Below are positions 34,972 to 46,737 of a DNA stretch of 64,000 nucleotides, one piece after another. The stretch covers positions 252,709 to 316,708 of the forward strand of contig JAZDSV010000016.1 of the NCBI GenBank assembly GCA_036784855.1, in the 5' to 3' direction. The position numbers were made by a program, and so were the translations under genes. Every line of letters starts with the position of its first letter. Within the stretch, counting starts at the first letter, position 1. Under the pieces are notes generated by a model. It saw nothing but the letters and a program-made list of their open reading frames with translations. It was not told where the DNA came from and ran no database searches. This DNA is from Aphelidium insulamus (taxonomy: Eukaryota > Aphelidiomycota > Aphelidea > Aphelidiaceae).

Positions 34972-36299
34972 ATGAACCTGTCCAACGTGTCCACGCCGGT
35001 GTCGGGCGTGGTGCCGCCACTGGTGCTGTCGGACCGCTCACAGCGCCGCCTGGCTGCCATTGACCTCTTTCCCAAGGTGTGCAGTGTGCGCCACAGAACT
35101 GCATCTGCCCACAGTTCACGCATCTCAGGTGGACCGCCACTTTGTGCACAGTACCGCTGGCGGCGGCGTTGTCACGCTGCTGGTGGGCGGGTGTCTGATG
35201 ATGTTGGTGCTGGCAGAGCTGGTGGAGTTTTTGACGCCGCAGCATCGGTACGAGTACCTGGTGGACAACACGGACATTGGGAGTGGCCGTCTCTCCATTC
35301 ACTTGGACTTTACCATTGCCATGAGTTGTGAATGTATGTACATATGGACATATACGTCGTGTCTCCGTGTATAATGTATACCATATTAGTCCTGGCGCTG
35401 TCACTTGTGGACGCTGCGGGTGGTGCTGCCAACATTCAGGTGACTATAATTTATTCTCATTGCACTCTTACTTCTACACACTTCACACTGACAGGAACAT
35501 TTGCGCGTCAATGCAGAGCCAATTAACCTGGCACACGCACAGCCACTTGAACAGTTCGTACATATATGTATTTAATCCGTGAACGTATACTTATTTATCT
35601 GCTTTATAGCGCCGCCACCTATGACAACTCTTTAAACATCCGTAAATTAATTGCTGGAGCGCGGTATGAAGACTCGTGGGACGAAAACCTGATACAGCAG
35701 CAACTGCAACGACAACAACAAGACGGAGGGAACGGGTGTCGAGTGCGCGGTGAACTGATTGTGAACAAGGTGCAGGGCAAGCTACAGATATCGGCCACTG
35801 GTCACGGCGTGTTTGGCATGCACACACCGCACGAAGCAATGAACTTTACACATCGTATCGACCGCCTGCAGTTCGGTCCCCATTATCCTGGCCTTGTGAA
35901 CCCGCTGGACGGTGCCATCCAGATCACCGATGAGCGTATGTGCCACTTCTGTCTGTCTGGATAACTCTTTAATGATATACTATATATATGTTAGCATTCA
36001 CGGCATTCACGTATCACGTCGACATCGTGCCGACAATCTACATGGACCGCGATGGCAACGAGCTGTTCACGTCGCAGTTTGCAGTCACTGAGCTGGCGGT
36101 CAAGGCGCCCGAGCAGCCGGGCGCCGTGCAAGCGCTGCTCCCCGGCATCATCATCACCTATGACATTGACCCGGTGCTGGTGCGCATTGTGGAAGAGACT
36201 GCTGGCGGGTGGCTGAACGGGTTCCTGGTCAAGGCGTTTGCACTGGCGGGCGGTGTGTGGACCATGGTCGGTGCCGCTGTGCGCATGCTTGCGAGATAG
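34972..36299 (+). CDS. ERV41: ERGIC2/Erv41-type COPII cargo receptor
   Basis: Six exons (34972-35076, 35129-35333, 35390-35439, 35495-35553, 35610-35935, 35995-36299) give 349 residues. An N-terminal cytosolic AIDLFPKVDRHF leads into a first membrane segment (GGGVVTLLVGGCLMMLVLAE). A large lumenal domain follows, with SLVDAAGGAANIQ, GCRVRGELIVNKVQGKLQI, NFTHRIDRLQFGPHYPGLVNPLDG and FTYHVDIVPTIY. A second membrane segment near the C terminus (GFLVKAFALAGGVWTMVG) closes the protein. Erv41-Erv46 cycles between ER and Golgi and retrieves ER residents. The ERV41 choice over ERV46 rests on the GCRVRGELIVNKV wording and the lack of a C-terminal dilysine. Confidence 0.92.
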
Positions 36300-36324
36300 A
36301 CACATGGTCGTCGTACATATCATA

Positions 36325-37208
36325 TTATCGCTGTGTCTCTGTTTCCAGTAGTTGGGCAAGCAGACGCCGAAACAGTTTGACCGGCATTCCGACAATGCTG
36401 TCCTCGTCGCCGTCCATGCGCGCCACATACGGCCGCAGTCTGTCTGCCCGCCAAATATGTCAATTGTATAGCTATCGATAGTCTACGTGCATTGTACATA
36501 TACGCACCGTCGTCCACCATGAAGCCACCCGCGCAGTGCAAAATGTCTCCGTCGGCAATCAGGCTGTCCACCACGGCCGCCGGCACCGGGTTAAAGTAGA
36601 GACGCGCCACATCCACGCCCTGTGTACAATATTAAAGGTAACTGACTAGAGGTGTAATACCGCGTACCTGCACACGCCGACCGGTCCGCGTACAAGTCAA
36701 CACCACGGCAGAGCACGTAACGGCCGGGTGCTGATCATTGTCATAGCTGGCCAAGAAGCGTCGGCATTCCTGCACAATACGTCAATATCCTTGAATGTCC
36801 ACGTAGACACGCGCACCTCCACTGAACGCGGCTTCTCTCGGATACGCCCATCATACTGCACCACCTGGTCGCATGTGATGAGCACGGTGCGGTCATCTCC
36901 ATCTGAGGCTTTGCCAGCAGTGGCCAGCCGTGACATCAACGCGTCCGCCTTGGCATTCGCAATGGCCAGTGTCAGCTGTCCACGCGCATAGAGTAGTTAG
37001 GCGGGTGGTATCCCTCATCACACTCACGCATATGTAGCAATATGCTCACGTGGGCGGGATCGGCCGTGGTGCGCGTGCCGTGTGGACCCACGGTCACTGG
37101 CACGGCAGGCTCGTCAATGTCGGCCGGCATGCACGTGAACTGCACGCCAATGTCGGTCAGAACGCGGCGCCTGCCCGCAGACTTGCTTCCCAGTATGAAC
37201 GTTGGCAT
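36325..37208 (-). CDS. Maf-like nucleotide pyrophosphatase
   Basis: Five exons (37050-37208, 36817-36975, 36668-36769, 36508-36619, 36325-36443) give 216 residues. Motifs: FILGSKSAGRRRVL (the substrate-binding SxSxxR region, with Lys in the middle), PADIDEP, LAIANAKADAL, ITCDQVVQYDGRIREKPRS, VARLYFNPVP and the closing IVGMPVKLFRRLLAQL. Maf proteins hydrolyse dTTP, UTP and modified nucleotides to monophosphates. The catalytic ITCDQVV has Cys where AADT is common and Gln in place of Thr, so substrate preference may differ. It is convergent with ERV41, with 25 bp between the stop codons. Confidence 0.88.
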
Positions 37209-37291
37209 TCAACTGAATACGTGATATACAACGTCAAATAGTTGACTGTATGCATGTTATATGGAAGGCTGTACGTAGTTGTCACCAGCTG

Positions 37292-38284
37292 TTAAGCGCT
37301 CAGTGAGTCCAACTCGGGCGGGACACCAAACTGCGCATTGAATGTGTCGGCGTCCATGTTGAAGTTGTCGGCGCAGTATCGTTGCAGTGCGAATATATTG
37401 TCGGTCCAGCGGTTGGCGGCACTGATGGCGATGTCGGCACACTTTTCTGCCTCAATGTCAACATATGATATATATATATATATATATATATAGAATTCAG
37501 CATACTCTTGGCATCAAGGGTGGCGGGATCGTTGTCGGCATACTGTTTCAATTCAGATCGCATTTCTGCCAGCTTGGTCTCGGCTTGCTGCAGCTCCGTC
37601 TCCAGCGCCGTGCGTTCCTCCTGGCAGATTAAACAACTATATTTAAATATGATACTGATGATGTATATGTATGTATATGTATGATACTATGTAACATCAA
37701 CTCACACATGGTTCGCGGCCAGCCTGTCCCGCTTCAATACTCTGCTCCAGTTCAGCCAGTTTGGCGCGTGTGGCCTCTGTCTCGGCCTCCACGTCTGCTT
37801 GTTTACGCTGTGTCTGCATGCAGATGGATCCATTAGTATAGGTGTGGATAGGAAACCGTTATGCCACCTGCATTCAAGAGAGCCGTGCTGGGAAATGACC
37901 AGTAGTAGTTGGATGTGCCTATCTTGTCCATCTGCACCAGGTTGTCCGACACCAGTGAGTCCACCACCTCTTTCACAGACTGTGATACTGTAGCAATATG
38001 GTTAATCACGTGCACAGCATACACCACACTCCACACGCACCAATGCCCTTTTGCTTGGGTGCAGACTTTTCCAACTCTTTCAGCTGGAAAAAGTCGGTCT
38101 GCATAAGCGATGTTAGATGCGATGACAAGTGATGGACAGCAGCCATGTAATGTGCGCGGCATTGGCACGGACCGAGTCGTGGAAGATCTCCAGCATGCGG
38201 GTGCGCTTCTCCTCGAACGACAGTCCCTGTCACGGTGAGTGGGCGGTCTCGTGCACGGCCGGTACTCACTTTGCGCTTGGACAT
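37292..38284 (-). CDS. MND1: meiotic protein MND1
   Basis: Seven exons (38270-38284, 38173-38226, 38041-38098, 37872-37987, 37706-37813, 37506-37620, 37292-37446) give 206 residues, the family's normal length. It opens [20 protein letters not shown], then [35 protein letters not shown] and [15 protein letters not shown] (winged helix). A long coiled coil (about 85-150) and a C-terminal [14 protein letters not shown] ... FGVPPELD follow. MND1 with HOP2 stimulates Dmc1/Rad51 strand exchange in meiosis, so this organism or a recent ancestor has meiosis. The first exon has five codons. The intron at 37814-37871 fits best with a GC donor (AAT|GCAGGT); a GT donor further down would add four residues. 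A TA microsatellite fills the last intron. Confidence 0.93.
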
Positions 38285-38629
38285 TGTGGTGACAGTCGTT
38301 GAATGGGAGTGCGGATAGGGGAAAGAAGAAGGAGAAAAAAGAACGTGGAAACCGTCGGATACATATGAGAGTTTTTATTCCTTAATACATGTACTACATA
38401 ATTCCTCGACTGCGATAGCAAGACAGAGAGGGATATCGAAGCTGATATCGCGCGATGTTACCTCGAGCACACCTGCAAGCATTGCCATCAACGCCGTGTT
38501 GGTGAAGGTGCGAAGTAGCTGATTAATTGACCTAGCTGTTGGCGGCAGTCTTTGGCACTGTTTCTGCGACGAAGTGCTGGTGGCTTTACGCTAAGTGGCT
38601 TTTATGGCTTAGTATTGCCATATTTACTG

Positions 38630-39081
38630 ATGGGGACCCAAGAACAACTGACGAAGAGCCAAGTGATTGCTGCCCTGAACCTGCACATCAAGCCGGCGGC
38701 ATCCGCGGCACACACGCAGTTCTGGCGCGAGTGCATGCCGCGTCTGGCCTACAACAACCATGACGTGGAGTTTTCCGTGGTGCCGCTGGGCGACACCTGT
38801 GATGGTAGCACTGCCAACACGGCCATGGATAGTGGTGATAATAGTCCTTCATGTACTACTCCGCACTGGCTAGTCGAGTTTGAGGGTAATACTCTGCCAC
38901 GATGTCTCTCCAACTGTATCAGCGCATGTGTGTAATTGTACTCACAGCATGGTTAGATGGGCGCGCGATTGTGCCGATAGAGAACTGGAATGCCTCGCCG
39001 TCCGAGATGCTTGTGCCGCTGGCCATGCGCATCGCTGAGCATGCCGCCAACCTGAAGAGCATGGCAGATAATAGAGCATAG
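38630..39081 (+). CDS. mitochondrial L51/S25/CI-B8-fold ribosomal protein, mS25-like
   Basis: Two exons (38630-38885, 38948-39081) give 129 residues from ATG 38630. The pattern is a thioredoxin-like L51/S25/CI-B8 domain: VIAALNLHIKPAASAAHTQF, RECMPRLAYNNHDVEF, WLVEFEAWLDGRAIVPIEN and a closing helix with PSEMLVPLAMRIAEH. I favour the small-subunit protein mS25 over mL43 or NDUFA2 from the NHDVEF and DGRAIVPIEN wording, with modest confidence. The frame is open upstream to 38549 and codes for a basic hydrophobic stretch (ALFLRRSAGG). An extra 5' exon at about 38455-38478 with a GC donor could add a mitochondrial presequence; this is speculative. Confidence 0.65.
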
Positions 39082-39220
39082 ACTGCTTAATACAAACACT
39101 ATATATATATATATATATTGTGATACACGCATATTGACTCCAAGGGGCGTACCGGCGACCAATTGGAGAGGACAAGATGCAACCACGGATTCGGCGCGAT
39201 CAACCTCACTTCAAAATAGA

Positions 39221-41042
39221 ATGCTGCCGAACATTGCCACTGCTTTTGCCGCTGCCTTTGCGGTGCTGAACTGCGCACATGCAATGGTTGCAATGGTGCC
39301 GTCGCTACAACGCCATGTGCTGGAACACTCGCTGAGCGCTGCTCCCGCGGCCACCCTGGCCGAATGGACTGCGATGCCGCACACGGGACTGTTCGACGTG
39401 TTGGCCGCGAACGTTGACCTGCTTGCTGATCGGCCGTGCGAGTGCATCGGCTTGGACGCGATGAAAAAGCTGACCGCGCCGTTGTTGATGGCGGGGCGTA
39501 CTGGCCGACTCTGGACTGCTGTCTGTCATGTGTGCCGTGCAGTGCAACGACATCGCCGTGCTGAGATACTTGCACCGCGTTCTCGGTGCGGCGCTGCATA
39601 AACAGTCTCCACTGTTGCTTGCATGCAGACTCGGTCGTCTACCCATTGCACGGTACATGATTGAGCATGGTGCCTCCAATGCCGCTGTTTTTCAACGACG
39701 ATCTAGTGACAGATTATGACGATTCTGACTACGACTCTGACTCCAATAGTGACCTCGATAATGGCTCCACGTTGGAATCCATTCCGCTCAGTCCCGCGCA
39801 GAAGGCCGCAACGACACGCCAAGTGCAGCTTCAAGTTCTGATGCGCGCAGTCGACGCAAGTACAAGGCAAAATTGCCTTCAAGCCGCAATTACGCATGGC
39901 CACCTGGAAGTTGCACGGTGGATCGTGCAACAGAACCCCGAGATGATGCTTGTGCCTGATGGCCTGGGACGGCGACCACTGACGCTCGCAGTCATTGAGC
40001 AACGCTATGATATCGTGGCGGCTATCCTCTCCAGCATTGTGGTGAACAGCATTACTGAACTGGTTAACCACATGGACGGCTATCAGTGGCAAGCGCTGCA
40101 CTACGCAAGTGCCGGCAGAGATACGCGCATAGTTCTCTCCCTCTTGTTTATGGGTGCGTCGGCAGCTATGCCAACTCCAGATGGAGTGTTTCCCACGCAC
40201 ATTGCAGCAGCCCACGGTCACCTGAATAACGTGATTAAACTGGCCGAATGGAGCAACACCGCACTTTTGTTGGATGCCCGTGGCAGCACGGTACTGCACT
40301 ATGCAGCACGCGCTCCCGAGGGGTTAGGCGTCATCCACTACTTCCTAACCCAGTTCGCACAAAACAGCTTACAGTATGTGAACTATGTGGACGTGGAACG
40401 CAGAACTGCATTCAACCTCCCGTGCATCACAATCGCACCGAGGCAGCCATGGCGTTCTAGGCCTATCCTGACGTTGATGTGGTCACGATAGACGTATTTG
40501 GCAACACGCCCTTGCACTCTGCGGTTCTTAATGGCAACTTTGATATTGTTTCCGCTCTGTTGCTGTTGAGGAGACCGCAAGCTGTGCAGTCAATGAGCGT
40601 GATCAACTACAATGGTGATTCCGTGCTGCACTTGGCCGTGGCCGTGGCAGATATACGCGTAGTTGAGGCAATGCTAACAGTAGCGGAAGACTGCGATCTG
40701 GGAACAGCAATTACCAATAGCAACGGGCTTACACCACTCGCCCTGGCAGTCATGCACAATTCGCCCGTGGAGATTGTGCGCGCCCTGATACTAACAACAT
40801 CAACTGGGAGAAGAGGCTGCAACTTTGTGGACATTTCAAACAGTTTACTCATTCATCATGCTACCATGCATGATAATGGTGACGCCCTTCAATTATTGTT
40901 AAACTGTGGTGCAAATATGCACGCCGTAAATGCAGAGGGTATGACGGCACTTGAAGTTGCAAGGATTCTCCATAAAACAAATGCACTCGCGGTATTGGAG
41001 CGTGCATCAACAACAAAGGAAATATGGACGTTCATCAATTAA
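39221..41042 (+). pseudogene. secreted ankyrin-repeat protein 3, broken
   Basis: ATG 39221 starts a signal peptide (MLPNIATAFAAAFAVLNCAHA) and a CECIGLDAMKKL segment shared with the next gene. The frame then shifts near 39510, again at about 39700 (inside an Asp/Ser-rich linker) and near 40405. An in-frame TAG follows at 40458-40460, before the last part runs open to TAA 41040-41042. At least eight ankyrin repeats can be read across the breaks (for example AVQCNDIAVLRYLH, NCLQAAITHGHLEVA, QWQALHYASAG, FPTHIAAAHGHL, NTPLHSAVLNGN, DSVLHLAVAVA). No plausible introns remove all lesions, and one candidate would delete a well-conserved repeat. It is probably a young pseudogene of a secreted ankyrin family. 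Confidence 0.72.
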
Positions 41043-41342
41043 TATCGGTTCTTGTGATGGATTTTTTTAGCGTTTACTAGATTTAATTACGTGTAATGGA
41101 TGGAAATGACAAATTGTATGCCTGGTACGCATAAGCTGTGCAGATTCTACTAGAATTCCCACCAATGAGAATGCTGATTGATTTTATCCGCCAATGTGAC
41201 ATCTGCATCAATCTGAATGCGATTACCAAGCAATCGCTGTCCTCCTATTGGCGAATATTTGATAGATTGATGATCAATCGCAACGATTGATCCTGGCCAG
41301 GCTTAAAAGCGCATACCGAGCAACAGCTCCATCACGCAAGCT

Positions 41343-43457
41343 ATGAATTTCTCAACTTTCTTCGCGATCGCAATCATTACAACGGCAAATGCTTACATGA
41401 TTTCCGAAGACACGTTACGTCGCCAGATTCTGGCTAATACTCCCGCACGATTGCTTGGTCAAATGGCGATGGCAGATGAAGGGGTTGCTGATATAGCTTT
41501 AATGCATAAGGACGCACTACTTTTGCGACCGTGTGAGTGCGTTTCGCTCAGGGAAATGGAGGCCCTCACTGCGGGCTTGGCACATCATGTAACGCCAAAC
41601 CGTGGTCTGCTGTCTACGAAATGCGCGGTTCAATGCGGTAATGTTGACGTGTTACGATATCTGCATGAAGAGCTGGGCGCGCCCCTCGAAAAGAAAAATT
41701 TTTTTCGTTTGGCATGCGACATTGGATCGCTCGACATGGTGCAGTACATTGCAAAGACTAAAGAAGACATCACATCGCAAGATCAGTCGCCATTGAGTGA
41801 AGCGAATACTACAATATGAACATTCTTTTGCCTGCCACATACACGGAAGGAGAAGGAGAAGGAGAAGAAGTAGCAGTGGTACAAAAAGAAGAAGAATTAT
41901 CGAGATTTCTGAATGCAGCAACGTTCCTTTATGGACGGAAAAAGAAATATAACGCACTTGCTCTGGCTACGGATTTGGGTCGTTTAGATATTGTTCGATG
42001 GTTAGTGGCGCAATTCCCCTCTCTCGCGGATCCAGGCAATGCAAAAGGTTCCCCATCAACGATAGCAATTTTGAAGGGCAACTACGAAATTGCTCATGCA
42101 ATTTTAACTGCTCCCCGCGTAAACTTAAAGAAGCTTTTAACTGAAGCGAGTGATGGAAGGAAGTTGATCCACCGTGCCGCTGACCGTGGCGACTTCAAAA
42201 TTACGCAGCTTCTGCTCGAGCTTGGGCGCAAATGTGACGAGGAAATTTCTGCTCAGCAGACAGCAGACTCATATTATCCGTTACATTTGGCTGCCAGGAA
42301 TGGCAATGTGGAAACCGCGCAATTGTTGGCAGAAGCAAATCCTATCGCTGTATTCAGTGCTAATCAATTTGGTCGCACGCCATTACACTATGCTGCCAAA
42401 AGTAGTAATGCAGTGGAAATGATTGCATTTCTTTGCGAGTTTGCATACGAACAAGACTTCCCGCTAATAAGCTATTCAGGTTGGATTGATCAGCGAGATA
42501 TCACCCTTATGACTTCGTTGCATACTTCTGTTCAAGAAGGCAAAGCGGATGCAGTTGAGTTTCTGCTCTCAAAAAGCGAAGGAAGAACTATTTTAACGGC
42601 TAATACGAATGGCAACACTCCTCTGCATACTGCAGTTGCGGTGATACCTTCGCTGCATACTGCAGCCAACGTGGTGGAGATGTGATGATATTAAAGATGC
42701 CGTAAATGCCAACAATTGGATGGAATTGAACGTCATACACGTAGCCGCACAGCAGCACGACTCCACAATGTTGAAGATGCTACTGCCATATATTTCTTTA
42801 ATCAACATTAATGCTGCAGCTCGTTATTCTGGACAAACTGCGCTTCACATTGCCGCTGAATATGGCGTCCCAGAGTCGGTTGCAATATTGGTTGAAATTC
42901 CCAGCATCGACATGACAATTCAAGATCTTTCTGGCAACACTCCACTTCACCATGCTGCAAACATGGGCAATGATGCCGCTATGAAAACGCTGCTACAAGC
43001 TGCTAGAAAAAAGGTGCTGCGCCAACCATTTGTGAATGTGCAGAATGTTTTCAGAGAGACAGCGCTACACTTAGCTGCCATGAAAGGATTTACCAAAGTA
43101 ATTTCACAGCTGCTTGAGATGGGTGCAGATGCATCGCTGCTTTCCGACGTCGGTTTCTCAGCGCTGGCAATAGCCGTTTACAATGAAGTTCCATTTGAAG
43201 CAATTTATCAATTGGCTGAAGCCCGCACTTCTAACTGCAATTTTGTTGCTCCCGATTCCGAGCCATTGCTTCACAAAGCCGTTAAGCAAGACAACGGCGC
43301 GCTGGTTGGACTGCTTATGTCGTGTGGGGCCAGCAAACTTGTAGTTAATGAGAAAGGCGAGACTGCCATCGACGTTGCCATCCGTTACGAGCTGAAATCG
43401 GCACTCGCAGCCCTTTACGGTCTCGATCCCGGCCATGAATTACCTCAAGATTTTTAA
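41343..43457 (+). pseudogene. secreted ankyrin-repeat protein 4, broken
   Basis: ATG 41343 starts a signal peptide (MNFSTFFAIAIITTANA), then CECVSLREMEALTAG and AVQCGNVDVLRYLHEELG, parallel to gene 3. The frame is broken at about 41816 (in a Glu-rich linker) and at about 42640-42690, where a 30-bp duplication of CTGCATACTGCAG also sits. It then runs open to TAA 43455-43457. About ten ankyrin repeats are readable (NALALATDLGRLDIV, RKLIHRAADRGDF, YPLHLAARNGN, RTPLHYAAKSS, TALHIAAEYGV, NTPLHHAANMGN, TALHLAAMKGF). The first lesion falls at the same linker as in gene 3. A TTAAAAG element lies at about 41304. It is either a pseudogene or a gene read in a way I cannot explain. Confidence 0.7.
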
Positions 43458-43673
43458 AATCTTGCACTTGCCGCGGAGCCGCTGGAGCAGCTACACATGA
43501 AATCGCAAGGCAGCACATCAACAGGAAATCCTTATCGTAATCGCCACATTTAATACATCAATATTGTCCGCCTGTGTCCGCTTCGTGCTTCATTGACTTT
43601 GTATCATCTGCTGTAGAGGGTGATCCTGTAAGACAGAACACAAATACATCGACCCAATAACACACGCATCTCA

Positions 43674-44803
43674 ATGAGCGACGCCGACGCCGACACGCCA
43701 CTGCCGCCCACGTTGCAAAACATCCTCGACCAGCACACGCTCAAGTGGATATTCGTGGGCGGCAAGGGCGGCGTGGGCAAGACCACCAATTCGTGTGCGC
43801 TAGCGTGCCAGCTGAGCCGAGTGCGCAAGAGCGTGCTCCTGATCTCCACGGACCCGGCGCACAATCTGTCGGACGCGTTCGGGCAAAAGTTTGGCAAGGC
43901 GCCCCAGCTGGTCAATGGCTTCAGCAACCTGTCGTGCATGGTGAGCCTATAGTGGGTGTGTGTGGTGTTGGTGACAACTCTACATGCGGTAGGAAATCGA
44001 TCCGAGTGCCACGCTGCAGGATCTGGCCAGTCAGACGGGCGAGGGCATGGCCGGCGGCATAATGCAGGACATCGTGCACTCTATTCCCGGTGTGGATGAG
44101 GCCATGGGTTTTGCGGAGGTCATGAAGCTGGTCAACTCGCTGGACTATGAGGTTGTGGTGTTTGACACGGCTCCCACGGGGCACACCCTGCGCTTCCTCT
44201 CGTTTCCCACCGTGCTGGAGAAGGGTTTGGCCAAGTTTAGCGAGTTGAGTGGGCGCTTCGGCCCGCTGATGCAGCAGGTGTGTGTGTTTAGGACACTTGT
44301 ATTTAACATTTTTCAACTTACTATTGCAGATGGGCGGAATGATGGGGATGCCGGCTGGAGAGGGCGACATTGCCGGCAAGCTCGAGTCTATGCGCGCCAC
44401 CATTCACGAGGTCAACTCCCAGTTCCAGAACCCGGACATGACCACATTTGTGTGCGTGTGCATATCGGAATTCCTGTCGCTGTACGAGACGGAGCGAATG
44501 ATACAAGAACTGACCAACTTTCACATTGATACTCACAACATAAGCATGTATATCTGTCTCTACATATTTGTGTGTTAACGTTTCTCTGTAGTTGTTAACC
44601 AGCTGCTGTATCCCAAGAGCGACAGCGAGTGCGAGCAGTGTCTGGTCAGGCACAAGATGCAACAAAAGTACTTGGACCAGATCCACGACTTGTATGAAGA
44701 CTTTCACGTGGTGGAGCTGCCGCTGCTCACGACTGAAGTGCGCGGCCCGGAAAAGATAACCGAATTCTCCAAAATGCTGGTGGAACCTTATCGCCGTTCG
44801 TAA
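43674..44803 (+). CDS. GET3: GET3/ASNA1 tail-anchored protein targeting ATPase
   Basis: Four exons (43674-43940, 43993-44277, 44330-44543, 44592-44803) give 325 residues. Motifs: [12 protein letters not shown] (deviant Walker A), [13 protein letters not shown] (switch I), [16 protein letters not shown] (switch II), MGGMMGMP in the helical domain, [16 protein letters not shown] and the zinc pair CEQC, ending [17 protein letters not shown]3 delivers tail-anchored proteins such as the SEC22-like SNARE at the left end of the window to the ER. The third intron (44544-44591) uses a GC donor (A|GCATGT): the only join that keeps NIIVNQLL. All length-based checks agree with a complete gene. Confidence 0.95.
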
Positions 44804-44993
44804 TACATGAGGCGTGCCTGGCAACAACGCATTTGCGTCTATAAATAGACAAGTGACGCTGTCGACGCACAGAGAGCGCGCGTGCACACTCTCTTTTCCT
44901 TTCACCCAATACTTCTTCTAGTCGTGCAACTGCCACACGCACACCCAGCCACTTAACAACCCTCCAGCCACCCAACAATCCCCACAGCTCAAT

Positions 44994-45990
44994 ATGCCCG
45001 TCAAAGTTAAACAGTCGGCAGCGCGCCGATCAAACACTGGCCTGACCAACAAGGCCGAGACTGTTTCCGGCGCCACCAAACAGCCGTCCACCAATAGCCG
45101 CGTCTCCACACCCGCGCTCGCCGCCGCCACGTCCAAAGAATGCGTGTGCAAGGTGTGCACGTGCGGCAAGCACCGCTGCACCGGTACCAACTTTTCCGCC
45201 ATGTCATCGTCGGTGGCCAACTCGCCGCTGGAAAAGTCCACCGAGAGCCACGACCAGTACTGCAGCAAGGAGTTGCCCAAACTGCACTCTGTACGTGATT
45301 TCTAATGTGCTCGTCTATGTACTGTGCACTAAATGATGTGCCGCACAGTTCAAACCGGAGCACAAGATGCCACCGCAGCAGAATCTGGAAGGCATCAGCG
45401 CCACCAAGGAGCAGTTTGTGCACCACCAGCTGCCTGCCAAGATCCCGGTACATCATTTTCTTATGCCTTCTATTTCAGTCTACATCATTGACACGTGTTT
45501 AGCCGCACCGCGAACTCTACCAGCCCAACCCGGCACCGCTGGAGGACAAGTCGGAGCAGAAGAGCGCGTATAAACAGTGGCCAGCCACCGCGCCGCCCAC
45601 AAAGTACAAGAAGACAGAGTACAAGCCCTCGCCGCACCTGATGGACACCGAGTCCACCACGCGCCACGACTACCCCAACCTGGGCGTGGTGGAGCGCGTG
45701 AAGGCACGCAAGAACCCCGAGGAATACAAGCCGCCCACCGGCGACCTGGCCAAACTGTCGGTGTCGCACGAGCAGTACGTGTCGCACAACGACCAGCTGC
45801 GCTCGCCCGTCAAGCACGAGCGCCAGGTCTACATTGGCCCCAAGGAGGACCGCGACTTCAGCAGCACCACCCACACCGACTACCCGCTCTACCAGGCCGA
45901 CAGCGTGCAGCGACCGGTGTGTACACTCCATATCTATATTTATCACCTGAGCCGTTGTCAAGTGACTGAGCTACACTATATTACATATAT

Positions 45991-46031
<41 letters not shown>

Positions 46032-46663
46032 TCTACACACTTGTCATTTCTATATCATCTGCAATAGGTAACAATTCATAGGCACAAATCAAGCGGGAAC
46101 AGTACCAGCCAGTGCCCGGTGGGCTGGAGAGCATGTCGACCAAGATGTCGGACTATGTGCTGCATGACGCGGCATCCATCCGCCGCGCCAACCCCATCAA
46201 CCCGAACCAGCGCTCGGCGGCATCAGACCGCATCGGCAATATCAAGATTGCCACCAGCAGCTCGGATGACCCGTCCAGCAGTGTCTACACGGCCGCCTAC
46301 ACCACACACGACACCAAGGCGCGCGTGGTGGGCAAACCCATGCCGTCCAGCAACGCGCACACCCACCCCGAACTGGGTCTGGAGGGCACATCGTCCGTGC
46401 ACGACTCCTACCGTAACCCCACCAGTTTGGTATCGGCGGCGGAGGCGTACGAGCGCCGCAGCTTCAAGCCCGAACACCACCCGAACGGCGCCAAGGAGGA
46501 GCGCGACTTTGTCACCGTGACCAAGGCCGGCTACACGCCCAAGGAGATCAAGGTGTGCCCGGTGCTGGTGCGCACGGATGTGTCGCGCGAGAAAGCCGAA
46601 GACGGACACGTCTACTTTAATGGCGGTGTGGTGGCAGTCAAGCCGGCCGTGGTTGCCGTCTAG
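44994..46663 (+). CDS. SAXO/STOP-family axonemal microtubule stabiliser
   Basis: Four exons (44994-45290, 45349-45447, 45503-45916, 46082-46663) give 463 residues. The N terminus has the family cysteine signature CVCKVCTCGKHRC (residues about 50-63). Mn-type repeats follow (PPTKYKKTEYKPS, STTRHDYPNL, KARKNPEEYKPPTGDLAKLS, DFSSTTHTDYPLY, MSTKMSDYV and others), the STOP/MAP6-like units that bind inside or along axonemal microtubules. SAXO proteins mark centrioles, basal bodies and flagella, so the organism very likely has a flagellated stage. All introns are phase 0; the third (45917-46081) contains a TA microsatellite. Together with the CDK20-like gene at 58203 this is the main evidence for cilia. 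Confidence 0.88.
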
Positions 46664-46704
46664 ACACGTGTTGGCTGACTGACTGACATGGACTGCCTAG
46701 TGAC

Positions 46705-46737
<33 letters not shown>

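Noticed and set aside
39653..39749. 97-nt intron in ankyrin gene 3
   Set aside because: It would remove the well-conserved repeat segment IARYMIEHGAS and leaves the other lesions unexplained.
42620..42650. 31-nt intron repairing ankyrin gene 4
   Set aside because: Too short compared with all other introns; the borders coincide with a direct repeat, so a duplication or indel is simpler.
39221..43457. programmed ribosomal frameshifting in ankyrin genes 3 and 4
   Set aside because: No slippery heptamer followed by a stable structure is visible at the breaks, and gene 3 also has a plain in-frame TAG.
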